Of a stretch of DNA of 64,000 nucleotides, positions 35,491-46,850 are shown one piece after another. The DNA is from Heloderma charlesbogerti (lineage: Eukaryota; Chordata; Lepidosauria; Squamata; Helodermatidae): the NCBI GenBank assembly GCA_026122225.1, contig JANEZZ010002877.1, positions 930,001 through 994,000 on the forward strand, given 5' to 3'. The notes under the pieces are model-generated. The model saw only the letters and a list, made by a program, of their open reading frames with translations. It was not told where the DNA came from and did not search any database. Each line of letters begins with the position of its first letter. Position 1 is the first letter of the stretch. A program made the position numbers and the translations under genes.

Positions 35491-35580
35491 ATCAGCGGAA
35501 GGTGAAGCCACCAGGAATGGGTTAACTTCTCTCCTCCATGAGAGGAGTTAACCCATTCTGGCATGTCTACCCTTTGCTGA
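35491..35580. repeat. Small palindromic element
   Basis: Arms AATGGGTTAACTTCTCTC and GAGAGGAGTTAACCCATT pair at 17 of 18 positions around a 6-base loop. Weaker pairing continues outward to ATCAGCGG at the left and TTTGCTGA at the right, about 90 bp in total. Probably a tiny non-autonomous DNA transposon; no duplication was identified. Confidence 0.65.
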
Positions 35581-36752
35581 CACAACTTTCCATTCCTCCT
35601 CACAGCACGGCTCCCCCCAGCTGGTGCTTAAGCCACTCTTCCACCCCTCAGAGTAGTACTGCATGTTTAGGACACACTGAGTCCTAAATGCAGGGAAGTT
35701 GCAGTAATGGGGAAATCCACCACAAAGGGGCTTTGCAAAAATGCAGTTTTTATGTCAAGAAAACTCGAGAATGATACAGATTGAGGTAACGTCATGTGTC
35801 ATGCACCACAGTAAATTCCCTGTGTACATTGTTCCTCTCTTTTTGTCTTCTCTTTTGCAGTTTCTCTTCTTTTGCATTCAAGCCTAATCAGTTTCTCCTT
35901 CCATCCCCGCAGGGCAAGATGCTCCTCAGAAGCCCTTCTGGCAGCAGTTGAGGGAGGGAGGGAGGGGTCACCACCGGGCACTAGATGATAGCAGCTCACC
36001 ATCAATCCAGCCTCAGTCATTCTGCATCTCATGTTTACGTGAAAGGAAAATATATATTGTGTAAAATAATAATAATAATGCCTGATTTGGTGTGTAATTA
36101 CTGTGAAGCAAGAAAGAAGTGCAACAACTAAAGCCAACTACTCATTAAAGCATACCAAATGCAGGATGTGGTAATGACAAATTATTCTTTGCCTCTGTTT
36201 GCTGTCATTGATAAGACCAAAATAAATTATGTCCACAAGCTGATATTAAAGTTAACCTACAATCTGGTTTACTAGTGAGTGTATCAGGCAAACAACCTGA
36301 TGATTTATTTACAAAAAGTTTCAAGGAGACCATATATTTGATATCTGAAGCAATGAGCAACAACAACCTTGATGTGTTCAGCCACACTAGTAAGATTTTT
36401 GTCAACACCACAAGTGCAGTTCCAGGCTTCTAGGTTCCTTGTCCATAAAGATTAATGTGGCCAGATTTTATCATCTCACCAGAATGGTAATGGTATGTAT
36501 ATGGGGCAGAACAGAGTTAGACTTTACTATCTGCAGCAAATACTGGAAAAAGCTACCATTAAGTTAAGCAATACTTCCTTTCCAACCTAATTTTCTTTCC
36601 ACTTCTAATTTTCCCAACACTCTTCACTCTTGAATTAAGGCATACCCTAACATTTTACAAAGCCTCAATATTTTTTTAAGGAATACTGATAGAACAGGAA
36701 AGGCTTGTCTCCTTTTTATCTAAGAATCTGCTTATCATGTTGTCCCAGACTG
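35581..36752. other. Nothing recognised
   Basis: Contains a short GGGAGGGAGGGAGGG run near 35,950 and an (AAT)n run at about 36,066-36,078. No exon or named repeat seen. Confidence 0.5.
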
Positions 36753-37088
36753 GGTTCACACAATCACGGACAGGGAAATAAGCCACATGTCAGGGGGATT
36801 TGTATAATTACCCTCACCAGAGCAGCCTGAGTGCCATGTCATAGGAACCCTGGGAGGGTGGTTGTTGATATGGTAAATAAGCCACCCAGAATCCATTGGC
36901 TGTTGTAGGGTGCTTGGGTAGCTTGTTAACCACGGCAACAAACCACCCTTGCCAGGTTCGCATGATATGGCAAGCTGTGCCAGCATGGGTAATTATGTAA
37001 CTCCCCCCAGCATGTGACCAGGCATGCACGGCAGGGGAAATAAGCCACCATGGCTCATTTCCCCCTCCATGATCATGCAAACAGGCCC
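36753..37088. mobile_element. MITE with GGTTCACAC termini, second copy
   Basis: Begins GGTTCACACAATCACGG and ends with CCATGATCATGC...GGCCC on the other strand. GGGAAATAAGCCAC occurs near both ends in opposite senses. Related to the element at 24,187-24,428. Non-coding. Confidence 0.55.
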
Positions 37089-37295
37089 ACTGAATCTAAG
37101 AGAGCTTCTATTTTTTCTTGTGTTCAGTTGTTATTGGGCTAAGTTATGCCAGTGTCAAAAATCTCTCTTTCATTCTCTCAAATCTGTTTTGCACTTGCCT
37201 TTTCCCCAAGCACTGACTTGGATGTCTTGAACTCAGGTGATGCCAAAGACTGATCCAGCAGACTGCTTTGCCCTAAAAGCAGCCTTAACCAGCAT

Positions 37296-37372
37296 GGTGC
37301 CCTCCAGATAATTATGGGAGTTGCAGTCCAATACATCTGGAGGGCAGCAGGTTGGGAAGGCTACCCTGAAGG
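37296..37372. repeat. Fold-back fragment of hAT-like element
   Basis: GGTGCCCTCCAGATAATTAT and ATACATCTGGAGGGCAGCAG face each other about 20 bases apart and flank ATGGGAGTTGCAGTCC. This CTCCAGAT...ATCTGGAG wording is common in reptile hAT-derived MITEs. Only the core is present. Confidence 0.5.
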
Positions 37373-37472
37373 GTTGGACTGCTGAAACACAGAACCCTAA
37401 ACAAATCTTTAAAAAAGATTGTCTAGTAGTTGCTGATACTACTACTACTACTACTAGATCCCACTCATCTAC

Positions 37473-37910
37473 TAAGGGTGCAATCGAATGGGGATAGTTG
37501 GCCGCCTCCAAACTCGGAGGCGAGGCGACCAACTATCCAATGCAGGGCAGGCAGAGCAAGGAGGGCATCCTCTCCTCTTCACTCCAGCTGCCCTGCATTA
37601 CTGACTAGATGGCTAGTTTTGGCTGTCTAGCCAGAGAGGGTCAGAGCTGGGCGGGGAGGCTAGACAGTGAATAGGAAGCATTGTAGCAATGCTTCCACCA
37701 TCCCCTCCCCTCCCCCCTTTCCCCTGCTCCATGCTGCTCTTCTGAGCACGGACCTGGGGATAAACTGTGCCTCTTATGAGGCAGTGGGGGCAGGGGGGGT
37801 GGTTTTCTAGGAACTGACCTCGGAGCGCTGGCTCAGAGGTCAGTTCCCCAAAACCAAATAATCCTATGGCCATCTAGCCACTGTCTAGCGGCCATAGGAT
37901 TGTGTTCTTA
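37473..37910. mobile_element. MITE, GCAATC...GATTG family, copy 1
   Basis: About 440 bp beginning TAAGGGTGCAATC and ending GATTGTGTTCTTA. The interior is GC-rich with CAATGCAGGGCAGGCAGAGC and CTGCCCTGCATTACTG, also found in the copy at 62,985-63,354. Near the right end GGCCATCTAGCCAC and GCGGCCATAGGAT repeat the CCATAGGAT word. No coding capacity; flanks give no convincing duplication. An upstream CTA triplet run at 37,436-37,456 is a separate microsatellite. Confidence 0.6.
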
Positions 37911-38660
37911 AAGTATCCAGAGAGGTGCATAACATAACCATAAAAACCATATAATATAGTCAATTAAAATGGAAGTAAAAAAAAAAAAATTGTTTCTTAA
38001 TTTCTAAAATTAACAAAATAGACCCAACACTTAAAACAAAACACAAACCTATCAGCAGCAAAAGTTGATATACTTTAAAATTAGCAACAATAAAACTATG
38101 TCCAGAGGGTAGCCACATTAGTCTATTGCAGCAAAAAATGACCTTAAATACTAACAAATTTATGGACTATAGTCCACACATTAACAGCCAAACAAAATAA
38201 AAGTGTTTTCAGTTTCTGGCAAAAGAGACAAATTGCAATTGTGAGGGCATTCTAGAGTTGTGGCACAGCCATAGAGAAGATCCTGTCTCTTATGCTTACT
38301 CACTAAAACTTTTGTGATGGCCTCTGAGTCTGACATTGATCTCAATTCCTGGGAAAGCCTATGTGGGAACTTCTGAAGAATCTATTATGCCTGTGAGCCT
38401 GTTTCTAGACATAAGACCTCGAAATATTGATTTTTGGTAACCCTCAGCTTGGAAACTGCACATCTTGCCTCTCTGATCCTGAATTCTTCTGTGTCCCCAA
38501 AATGTATTCTGCACAGATGCTAACTAGGTTAATTTAGGGTACGAGCATGAAAGTCCTTAGGCAACATCTCCTCCAACATAACTGAACATGAACTTGAGAC
38601 CTATGGCCGCAAATCTGCCTTGCCTCTTTATGGATAGTTTAGAATCTAATAGATTACGTG
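37911..38660 (-). repeat. Interspersed repeat, A/C-rich part plus body
   Basis: The A/C-rich stretch at 37,930-38,170 (including a poly-A run near 37,978) is followed by GTTTTCAGTTTCTGGCAAAAG and GAGGGCATTCTAGAGTTGTGG. This is the same order of parts as at 51,640-51,850 and 63,360-63,680. Family unresolved. Confidence 0.45.
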
Positions 38661-38810
38661 CTCATACCCCTGTGATTTCTGAGGGCTTATGATAGGGACA
38701 TTGTAGTGGCCCTATGTTAGGTGAATCAGATGAATCTCATTCTGCCGTTATAATCAGAAATCAGGTGCACTAGGATCTATTGCTTAAACTGAAAAAAAAA
38801 TGGCTTAATG

Positions 38811-39372
38811 TAGGGATGTCAGAGAATTCCGGCATGGACTGAAACGGGATCGAATTTGCTTCAGTCCGTGCCACCGAATCCTCTGCGGAATGGCACCACA
38901 AGGTCCTGCAGAGCCAGCAGTCATGCGGCTTTTTTTCGTCGTCTGCAAAGATTTGCAAAATTTTCATAAATGCTCCAGGAAGCATGGTCATTTTAAAAGG
39001 TTTTTTCTTTCTTTAAAACAGCATTGCTTTAAACAAATAGTTAATCACTCAGGCACACCTAAGACAGCCTTCTTTTGGGAAGCCCCTACAAGGAAGAGGA
39101 AGTGTTTTGGCTGAAAGTAAATGGAGATGGAGGATTTCAATTAAAAAAACCAACGTAAATATTTACGAAAAATACTGATTCTTATGGAAGTTATGCAGAC
39201 TCACAGAGATGGCTGGACACTGGAATTACGGTTGTCGGTATGGATTTATCTTCGTAATTTTCGGAGTGGAAAAAAAAGAGAATTCCGGGGGCTTGTGAAC
39301 GGCAGAACGGAGCACTGGCCGCAAACTGCGGAAGTCAAGTAGTACGAAAGGTACACAATTTGTACATCCCTA
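38811..39372. mobile_element. hAT-type non-autonomous element with perfect 8-bp duplication
   Basis: A 562-bp element from TAGGGATGTCAGAGAATTCC to GTACATCCCTA, flanked on both sides by GCTTAATG (38,803-38,810 and 39,373-39,380), a perfect 8-bp target-site duplication. The TAGGGATG/CATCCCTA ends match those at 31.5-34.0 kb and 45.3-46.0 kb and resemble the ends of Ac-type hAT elements. The interior is not a long palindrome. It holds AT-rich words including ACGTAAATATTTACG. No transposase frame. Confidence 0.9.
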
Positions 39373-39504
39373 GCTTAATGGACAGATCTGAAACTTGGCA
39401 ATGAAGGAGAGGTAAGTCTGGGATGGGCCATGCTGATTTTGAGGTAGAAAGGGCAAGAAATTTCTTATTTATAAGAATTTAAAGATTGACAAGTGTCCAC
39501 CAGC

Positions 39505-39570
39505 AGTTCGTTTGTTTATTACATTTCTATACCACTCAGTAGCCGAAGCTCTCTGGGCAGTTCACAACAA
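39505..39570 (-). repeat. Interspersed repeat fragment
   Basis: GTTTGTTTATTACATTTCTATACC followed by CTCTGGGCAGTTCACAACA; same class as 34,525-34,690. Confidence 0.5.
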
Positions 39571-39883
39571 CAGTGTGATGGATACTGCCTATTTTTTCCC
39601 CATTACATGGGGCTTACTTTGTGGTAACATTTCTATTTGTACAGCATCTTATAGAAAACAGTTTGATATCTTAGGTAAGGGAGAAGGTATACAATGTGCT
39701 GTGTCCCAGAAGAAGTATACGATAATTGTAGCTTTTAAAATAAGTGTGATTTTTCACCCCATTTAAGCCTATTGATAAGCTCAAATTCGCAGGTTGAAAG
39801 GGGGAACAGAATGGAATGTGAGTGCAGCCCTGTGATGGAATGGTGGCATCTCAACTCTTCTTTACCTTGACTAGCCAGCTTAG

Positions 39884-40045
39884 GGAGATTCTGAGGAGAC
39901 AATGTAAAAGGAGAGGTATATTGTGAAGAGAGATTCTGAGGAGACTGTGAGGACAAAAAAGGAGACAGAGATCAGAAAGAGACATTCTGAAGAAAATGTG
40001 AAGAGGGAAAGACAGAGACATAAAAGAGAGGTCCTCAGGAGGCTG
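39884..40045. repeat. Minisatellite-like repeat, period about 40-50 bp
   Basis: Four diverged units each carrying AGATTCTGAGGAGAC or a variant begin near 39,889, 39,930, 39,980 and 40,026. They are joined by purine-rich GTGAAGAG-like linkers. The frames on the minus strand with repeated Leu/Ser-rich words reflect this tract. Confidence 0.65.
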
Positions 40046-43007
40046 AGTAAAGGCCAGGAAAGATAGCAGCAACATTCTGCCTTTTCCACAGTTACCAGCC
40101 AGCAGCAGCCCTATAGACAATGGTCAATAACTGAGGTCTATAGTTACTTCGGAGTCCTGCACAGACAGGTTTTAAGAAATAACCTAGCATTATGGAACAT
40201 ATCACTATTGTATTCCTTCTTCTCCATTTTATTGTTTAGAGACTTAATTTACATCATTTATTCATTTGGATGTTTGCCTTGCTTCTTCCCCCCTTCCCCC
40301 CTCCCTGTTAAATAAATCCTACTTCTTGTTTGATAAGTTGCTCACTGATTTTTCCCCACCTGCTTTCAGGAAGCAGTGGTCCTGGTGGTCTGGAGACACC
40401 ACATGCTAGTTTAGGGTGAGCATCTTTCTCCCTCATCCACTACCTATATATGAACCCATCTTCAGTTTCCTGAAAGCTTCTGTTGCATAGACTCCATGTG
40501 TCTGTTACAGCAAACAGATGAATCTGGGACTTAGGTCCACCATTTTGCCACTGACAGCCATCCAGCCCCAAGGCAGGGGTGAATCTGGAACTAACCATGG
40601 CACAGGAAATCACACCATATCCATATTTCTTTAATTCCTTTTCTCATAACATAATTTTTTCCCACTATTGAGGCAGCTCCTGGTGTTGGTCCCTGTGGAT
40701 TTCCTGTTGTGGTTTCCACTCCTCTTTATATATGTGACATAATCATTGATACCAGTGTCAGCTCCAGGTTTTGGGGGGCCCTTGGGCAAGACACCCTCAA
40801 TGGACCCCTTCCTTTCATGAGCCTATCTTCTTACTGCAATTGTCTGCAGCTGCTATTGCTCCTCGTCCTTTCTCATCATTTCTAGCTTTGCTTGCTTAAC
40901 ACACAGAGCCAGTGAGCAAGTAGGCAGTGATATCTACTGCTCCTCCTCCTAACCACCACCATTGTCTGGGCCAGAGCAAGAGACAGGTGAATAAGCAGGT
41001 TACAATGGAAGAGCAAGTCCAGGGGGCTCTTGCCAGCCTCCTGCTGGGTTGTGGGCCTCAGCAAGTGCCCAACCGTGCCTACCCTTGATGCCAACCCTGA
41101 CTGGTAAAACTGGATTGTTTGGCATATTACAATGAGTGCCTTTGAGGAACCATTGTTTGCCAAGCAGCACACAATGCCTTTTTGCCTGGCAAAAAGTAGT
41201 CTGTTATGAGGTTGTTGGGTTGGCCACCAAAGGATTCAAACTTGTTTCTGATGGAAGGCCTGAACCTTGTAGCCCCATGTGACTGTTCTTGCTCTTCTCT
41301 TCACCCTGCCATGGGTATTACTTAGGTGGAAAGAGGCACTTTGTGAGATGGGGGTACATACTAGGCAGGGTGGTATGCCGGTCATTTTGCCGTACCTTGG
41401 TGCCTTCTGTGTGTGGGCAACTGCATTCATAGGTAGCACTGAAAGTACAACACAGCAGTAATACAGAGAAAGCAGGTAAATAGATCCAATTAATAAAGCA
41501 GAAAATTAAATGATAGCAATAATCTTGAAAAGAAATCACAGTCCAACGATGAGGAAATGTTTTAAGATTAATGCTTTAAAAGATAAAACAGATCAGCCAT
41601 ATATATATAAATAAAATGTAGTCAGCACAAGAAAATGATCCAGACAAAGAGCACATCAAAAGATATTGCCATACTCAAATGGAGGAAGAATAAATCTTAT
41701 CATGTTTTAAGAGTTCCCAAGCCACCAGAAGCTCTGGCAAAATAAAAGTGACTATAATACGCTATATATAATTTCAGTAAAGCGTTTATTTTCCAAATAG
41801 GAACAAGCACATAGTACCGAGCATTATGCTACTGATGATAAATGAAGGGGAAACATCTAATAAAAGTAATTTTTCTTGTTGGAACAGCAGCCTCAAATAC
41901 ACTTAAGACCAAATGCACTTAAGACTAGAATGTCAGAAATGGGTGCATTATTTTTAGAGTAGCTTTTTGTTACTGTGCAGATGCAGTGACTTTTTGGGGG
42001 CAGAACTTGTTATTGGTTGTAAAACTTAACTCCAAAAGGTCAGAAACTTAAACCCCTTTGGTAATGTCATGCAGGACGAGTGGGAGTTGCCCTTGTCAGT
42101 CAGCAACCCCAGTGGACCAATTGCAGAAAAGGTGCTGAAGGGGAGGAGGAAACAAGGATTTCTGCTGCAAAGGCCCCTGGAATATGTGCTGGCAGCGGCT
42201 AGGAGGACTGAGAGGGACTGAGGGAGAAATAAGCCATGAGACGCCTCCGAGCAGATGATCATCTGTCGAGATTGTCTGGACAAGCCACCCACCCACCATG
42301 ACTTATTCTCATGATGGCTTAACATGGCCTGCAAATTTGCCCACTCTAAACATGTAATGCTTAAAACTATAGCACCTACGTTGTATATTAAAATTACATA
42401 TTTCTTTCATACAATAAAACCTTCCCCATTACTGAACACTCTATGTTAGTACCTTAGCACAGAAAACACAGCCCATTTGGGGTGTGCTATGTGGCATAAC
42501 TTCTTTGCTTTGTCATTAGTATTTAGCTCAGCAGTACCTACGGTCATATTGCATTTCCACATCTTCACTATATTTATTCACATGATTGCCTCATGTCACG
42601 GCAATTAGAGTTTATAGCCAGTTATGGTAAGGTTTAGCCATAATGCCATAGGTTGAGGTGAACTTATAACAGCTGGATAATGAAAGCAGAAGTCTGCATG
42701 TGCTGAATTTTGCATTTAGTCAGAACTGAGATATGCACGTAAATGTCAGTCATGTAAATGGCCCTTCATCTTATATGAAAGAACAGTTTATACAGACAAA
42801 TCCACAGACACCCTGAAATTATAAATGATTTAAACTAGTCAGAAGCTTCCATTTCTACTGTGAAATACATTTATTTATTTATTTAGTCTACAATATTTAT
42901 TTAAAATTATTTTTACTTTGGTATTTCATTACGCTTTGTGACGTGTGAAAATTAAAGACATGTATACAAATGTAGATTTAAGCTGTAAGAAGAAATATTC
43001 CACATAG
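40046..43007. other. Mostly unrecognised
   Basis: A possible hAT-like fragment runs from CCAGTGTCAGCTCCAGG near 40,750 to GATGCCAACCCTGACTGG near 41,090, but the ends pair poorly. No exon or named repeat was recognised in the rest. Confidence 0.4.
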
Positions 43008-43076
43008 GGCATAATCCTATGCATGCTGGGAGTTGTGGGCCTTTTTCCTGTCTAAACATAAATAGAATTGCACCTT
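43008..43076. mobile_element. Worn copy of the GCAATCCTA...CTGTCTAAACAT MITE
   Basis: ATAATCCTATGCATGCTGGG at the left and CTGTCTAAACATAAATAG, then AATTGCACC, at the right. A fuller copy of the same family lies at 47,898-48,021. Confidence 0.6.
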
Positions 43077-43794
43077 TAATGTTGGGATTTGATGAAATAT
43101 TCAAATGAAAGGAAATCCTCTGGAAGGCTAAAATTTCTGGCTGACTCTGCAACCTTAAGGCATAAAATTTTGCCAAACACACAACTGATAAAACAAGAAA
43201 CTACTGTTTTAGGTATTCAGTTCTACTTTTCTATTTTTATTTATTCATTTGTTTTGCTTTTGAGGGAGGCTAACAGATACTATACTTTTTTGAAAATGAA
43301 AGGCAAAGCAATTACTAGAAGCTGCCAAAAGTAACCACTTTCTTTTTTTTATTGTTTTTTAAGAAACCCTGGAAACTAATATGTACAACTTTTCAGAACA
43401 TTTACTACTCTCATAAATCATTTATAGGAGCATATCATTTTATAAATTCTTATAAAAGTATCTCCATGGAAATGTTTAACACAATACATAGCACACCAAG
43501 TAATGATCTTCAAATATGCTGTACATATATTCTAAACCTTTCTGGAGTCTTGTAACAAAGTTTTTCCTCTTATCTTTCCTTTTTCTCATCTCTTATCCCA
43601 CCCCACCCTTTTTAATTGTTATTAGAGTCATGCAAGCACTTTGAATAAGAGTTATTTTAATAGCTGCACTAGGGAAATCCCTTTGCAAATATGGTGTTGC
43701 ACAAATTAAGTCCAACACAATGCTTTGGCTTAGCAGATACCTGTGCAGAGCAGTTCCAAACCCAATACTGACTGCTACACCTCCGCTATTTTTA
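43077..43794. other. Nothing recognised
   Basis: AT-rich; no recognisable feature. Confidence 0.5.
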
Positions 43795-43960
43795 AAATAT
43801 TAATTAATTAATTAATTAAGTTTATATCCCACCTTTCTTCCATCATGGAACTCAAGGTGGCTACATGTGGTTCCCAGGTGGTCTCCCCTCCAACCACTGA
43901 CCAGGCTCAAACCTGCTTAGCTTCAGCAAGGTGGCTGCCTCATGTGCCTTCAGACTATTC
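43795..43960 (-). repeat. Antisense SINE/LINE-tail fragment
   Basis: A (TTAA)n run at 43,797-43,820 leads into TTTATATCCCACCTTTCTTCC and then CTCAAGGTGGC. These are the reverse of the AAAGGCGGGGTATAAA and GCCGCCTTGAG tail words in the SINE at 22,936. Further on, CTGACCAGGCTCAAACCTGC is a known companion phrase in reptile repeats. Confidence 0.6.
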
Positions 43961-44266
43961 CTGGGACCACTGCACCCACAGGACCCACCACTAGCACAAC
44001 AAGAACTAGTGCTTCCTACAGCAATCGTGGAAATGAGTGGAAGTGAACACTTTGGGTATAATCATGGACTTGGCCCTGAACATGGGTGCCCAGCTATATA
44101 ACTGTTGTTGTTATGTAATGTTTAATTCGTGGGTCCTCTGTGAGGCTACAATGTACCTGAGTAGGCCTAAAGCATTGTTTTGTTGCTGTCAAAGGCCTCT
44201 GTAGTAGTTGCTTAGTGAATCACTTTGAATATTGTTAGATGGGGCCTGGATCAGGTAAATTACAGC

Positions 44267-44600
44267 AATGAGCTCTGATTACTGCAATGCGCTCTATGAG
44301 GGGCTGCCCTTAAGGCTGGTCTGGAAGCTGGAACTACTAGTGCACAACCCAGCAGCTTGGCTGTTGTCAGGAGCTGTCCCTTTTCAGCATGTAACTACTT
44401 TGCTGAAGGAACTGCACTGGCTGCCTATTCGCTACCAGGCCAGGTTTAAGGTAGTAGTAGTAGTGTATAAAACCTTAAACAACTTGGCACCAAGATACCT
44501 GAGAGAGCACCTTCTTCCTTACCAACCTGCCTGGACTCTGAGGTCATCAGAGGGCATGTCCCTGGTGGTTCCAAATGGAACCATGGCCCAGCAGGCAGTA
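44267..44600 (+). pseudogene. L2-type LINE ORF2 C-terminal fragment
   Basis: The frame from 44,268 reads SDYCNALYEGLPLRL, then VHNPAAWLLSGA, then LLKELHWLPIRYQARFKVVV and YKTLNNLAPRYLREHLLPYQ. These follow the order of the conserved region after the reverse transcriptase of L2-type LINEs (DYCNSL, VQNAAARLL, LHWLPV, FKxLxxLAPxYL). The fragment stays open to 44,744, but the last third no longer resembles the family. It has no 5' half and no tail, so it is dead. Confidence 0.8.
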
Positions 44601-44744
44601 AACACCCAGATTAACTGTTCAAACGGCCAGAAATATAGAACAGGAGGAGCTTTGGGAGTCAGAGGAAGACTGTACCCAAGAGCTGGATATGGCTGTGAAT
44701 GTATTTGGCTGGGATGGAGGTTTAGAGAATGTGGCCTGAGTTAA

Positions 44745-45159
44745 CAGAAGTCATTAAGAGGCTTGTAGCAGCAACAGTGTCTCTTGAGTTCTTGTCACCA
44801 AGTAGTCTTTTGAAAACCCCAAAGTAAACTCTAGTATTCCCTTTTGTGTAAAATATTCCCTTTAAGAAATTAACTTGTTTAATAGTCCATCTTGTCTCTA
44901 ATGCTGGTACTCATCTCATGCCTAAGCCTCTTATGCCAGGCTACTAAGGTTTTTGAAGTATTCTAACAGAACTGGTGGCAGCTTGGGGAACCCTGAGTTG
45001 TAGCAGCAGAGAGTTCCTTAACCACGGAAATATAAGCATTTGCTAAAAATAGGAAACCCCATAGATGGAATTGCCCAATGAAGGAGCAGTGGTGCTGGGG
45101 AGAGGAAATCCCCCATATGTGGCGAGAGTGTTGGGGAAAAGAAATCCTCCACAGCCTGC
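44745..45159. other. Nothing recognised
   Basis: Contains worn copies of GGGAGAGGAAATCCCCCATA-like wording around 45,098 and 45,132; no named feature. Confidence 0.4.
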
Positions 45160-46190
45160 CTTTGAAAACTGTTTGGAAAACATAGCTGGTCCAGAATGCT
45201 GCAATCAGACTCTTGACTGGGGCTGGTTACAAGGAGCATATGATTCCCTTGTTACAACAAAGTTACTGGCTACAAGGGATGGACGGACCCAGCTCCATCC
45301 GGGGTGTGGGGGAGCTTGATGATATCCTTCCCCCTCCCTCCGCTCGCATGGCCCAGGCCTGCTCGGCAAGCCTCACTGCTCACCTGCCAAGCCACCTCTC
45401 CTCTCCGCGCTAAGGCCTCTGGCAATCAATCCTTATGCTTTGTGCCCACAAGGCCTGACTGCTGGAGCCCTCAGTGCGGCGCACCCTCCATGTGCTCCAG
45501 CCCTGTCTTCCCGAAGAGGCCAGGGCTAGAGTGCTGGGGTGCCGTTGAGGCCCTTCCTGCTTGTGCTGGTTGTCAAGGGCTTCCTTGACAGCCAGCGGAG
45601 GAAGGACGGGTCTCAGCGCAGCCACCCCCCCAGCTCTCTCACCCTGGCTAGACTGCTGGGGTGTTGCTGAGGCCCCCCTGCCTGTGGTGGTTGTCAAGGG
45701 CTTGACAGCTGACCAGACAGGGCAGGGCCTCGGCCGGCACCCCAGCCACTAGCCATCTCCTCGCCAAGGCTCCATCCTGCCTGGTCAGCTGTCAAGGAAG
45801 CTTCTTTGACAGCCAACCAGGCAGGAAGAGGAGGCACCATATGTGCCCCAGTCACTCTTGCCATTGGGGCACACATGGTGACAAGTCTAGGATGTTCCCA
45901 GACACTCACCAACCTCCAGGGAGCTCATCAGCCGGATCCATCAGCACCCTGGAGCTCACCGGGCAGGGTCCAAGGGGCCAGGTACAGTGGATTATTGTGG
46001 GCCTCGCAGACTAGATCGGGTGCTCACAATATCCCTGCTGGCTACTGGCCTATTGGTGAGCACAACTGAAAGTGCTGGTTATGACCTATAAAGCCCTACA
46101 CAGCTTAGGACCAGGCTATCTGAAAGACTGTCTTCTCCCATATGAGCCTGCCTGGGTCTTAAGATCTTTGGGAAAGATCTTTTCAAACAA
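45160..46190 (+). pseudogene. L2-type LINE fragment split by a hAT-type insertion
   Basis: At 45,185-45,273 the DNA encodes LVQNAAIRLLTGAGY-like and IPLLQQSYWL-like phrases when read across frames. After the insertion (45,274-46,037) the L2 match resumes as WPIGEHN and then VLVMTYKALHSLGPGYLKD and LLPYEPAWVLRSLGK (46,066-46,180). Joining the sides at the 8-bp duplication restores the expected order TG...L..L.WLPI...K(V/I)L. The L2 copy was therefore in place before the hAT element landed. Confidence 0.75.
45274..46037. mobile_element. hAT-type element with perfect 8-bp duplication inside L2
   Basis: A 764-bp GC-rich insert from AAGGGATGGACGGACC to CACAATATCCCTG, flanked on each side by CTGGCTAC (45,266-45,273 and 46,038-46,045). 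Its right end, with AGACTAGATCGGGTGC before the terminus, matches that of the outer element at 33,015-33,058 (AGACTGAATCGGGTGC). The interior has diverged internal repeats around GTTGTCAAGGGCTTCC / TTGTCAAGGGCTTGACAGC. No transposase; several frames on both strands only reflect high GC. Confidence 0.88.
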
Positions 46191-46210
46191 CATCAGAGAG
46201 TCTACTGTAC

Positions 46211-46850
46211 GTGGGGCTGCCCTTGAAGATGAGTTGGAAGTTGCAGCTAGTGAAAAATGCAGCAGCTAGACTGCTTACCAGAACACCTCATAAAAACCAT
46301 ATAACACCAGTTTTAAAGGAATTGCAGTGGCTGCCAATACACTTCCGATTGGAATTCAAGGTTTTGGTGATGACATTTAAAGCCCTAAGCAGCTTGGGAC
46401 CTCGACATTTGAAGGGAGCGCATCTCCCTATATATACCTGCCCGGGAACTGAGATCTGTTGGAAGGGCCCTCCTCTGCACCCCACCAATACCAGACATAC
46501 ACTGTGGTGGGACATGGGAGACCTTCTCTGCTGTGGCACCCCGGTTGTGGAATGCCCTCCCCTTGGAGGCCCGATTGGTGTAGACAATGGTCTCATTTTG
46601 GCATCAAGTAAAAACATGGCTTTTTACCAAAGCATTTGAGGGCTAAATGCATTCCCTAGTACATTGTTTTAACTGTTTTACTGTTTTATATTTTAACTGG
46701 TGTTAGCTTGTTTGTTTAATATGTTTTTAAGTATTTAAATTATTTATTGTTTTATACTGTTTACATTTATTTTATCTGTATGCCACCCTGAGATCTTAAT
46801 GATATAGGGCAGGATAGAAATGTTTTAATAAATAAATAAAATAAAATCAG
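46211..46850 (+). pseudogene. L2-type LINE C-terminal fragment with 3' end
   Basis: The frame from 46,211 reads LKMSWKLQLVKNAAARLLTR, then HITPVLKELQWLPIHFRLEF and VLVMTFKALSSLGPRHLKGA. It then decays through frameshifts; PVVECPPLGGPIGV (about 46,540-46,580) is the expected WNALPxxxR-type region. The 3' untranslated part ends GCCACCCTGAGATCTTAA, GGGCAGGATAGAAATG and an AATA tail at 46,785-46,850. This tail is alike to that of the SINE at 22,936-23,195. Confidence 0.85.

Noticed and set aside
40750..41101. Possible hAT-like element CCAGTGTCAGC...CCTGACTGG
   Set aside because: The two ends pair over too few bases and no duplication is visible.
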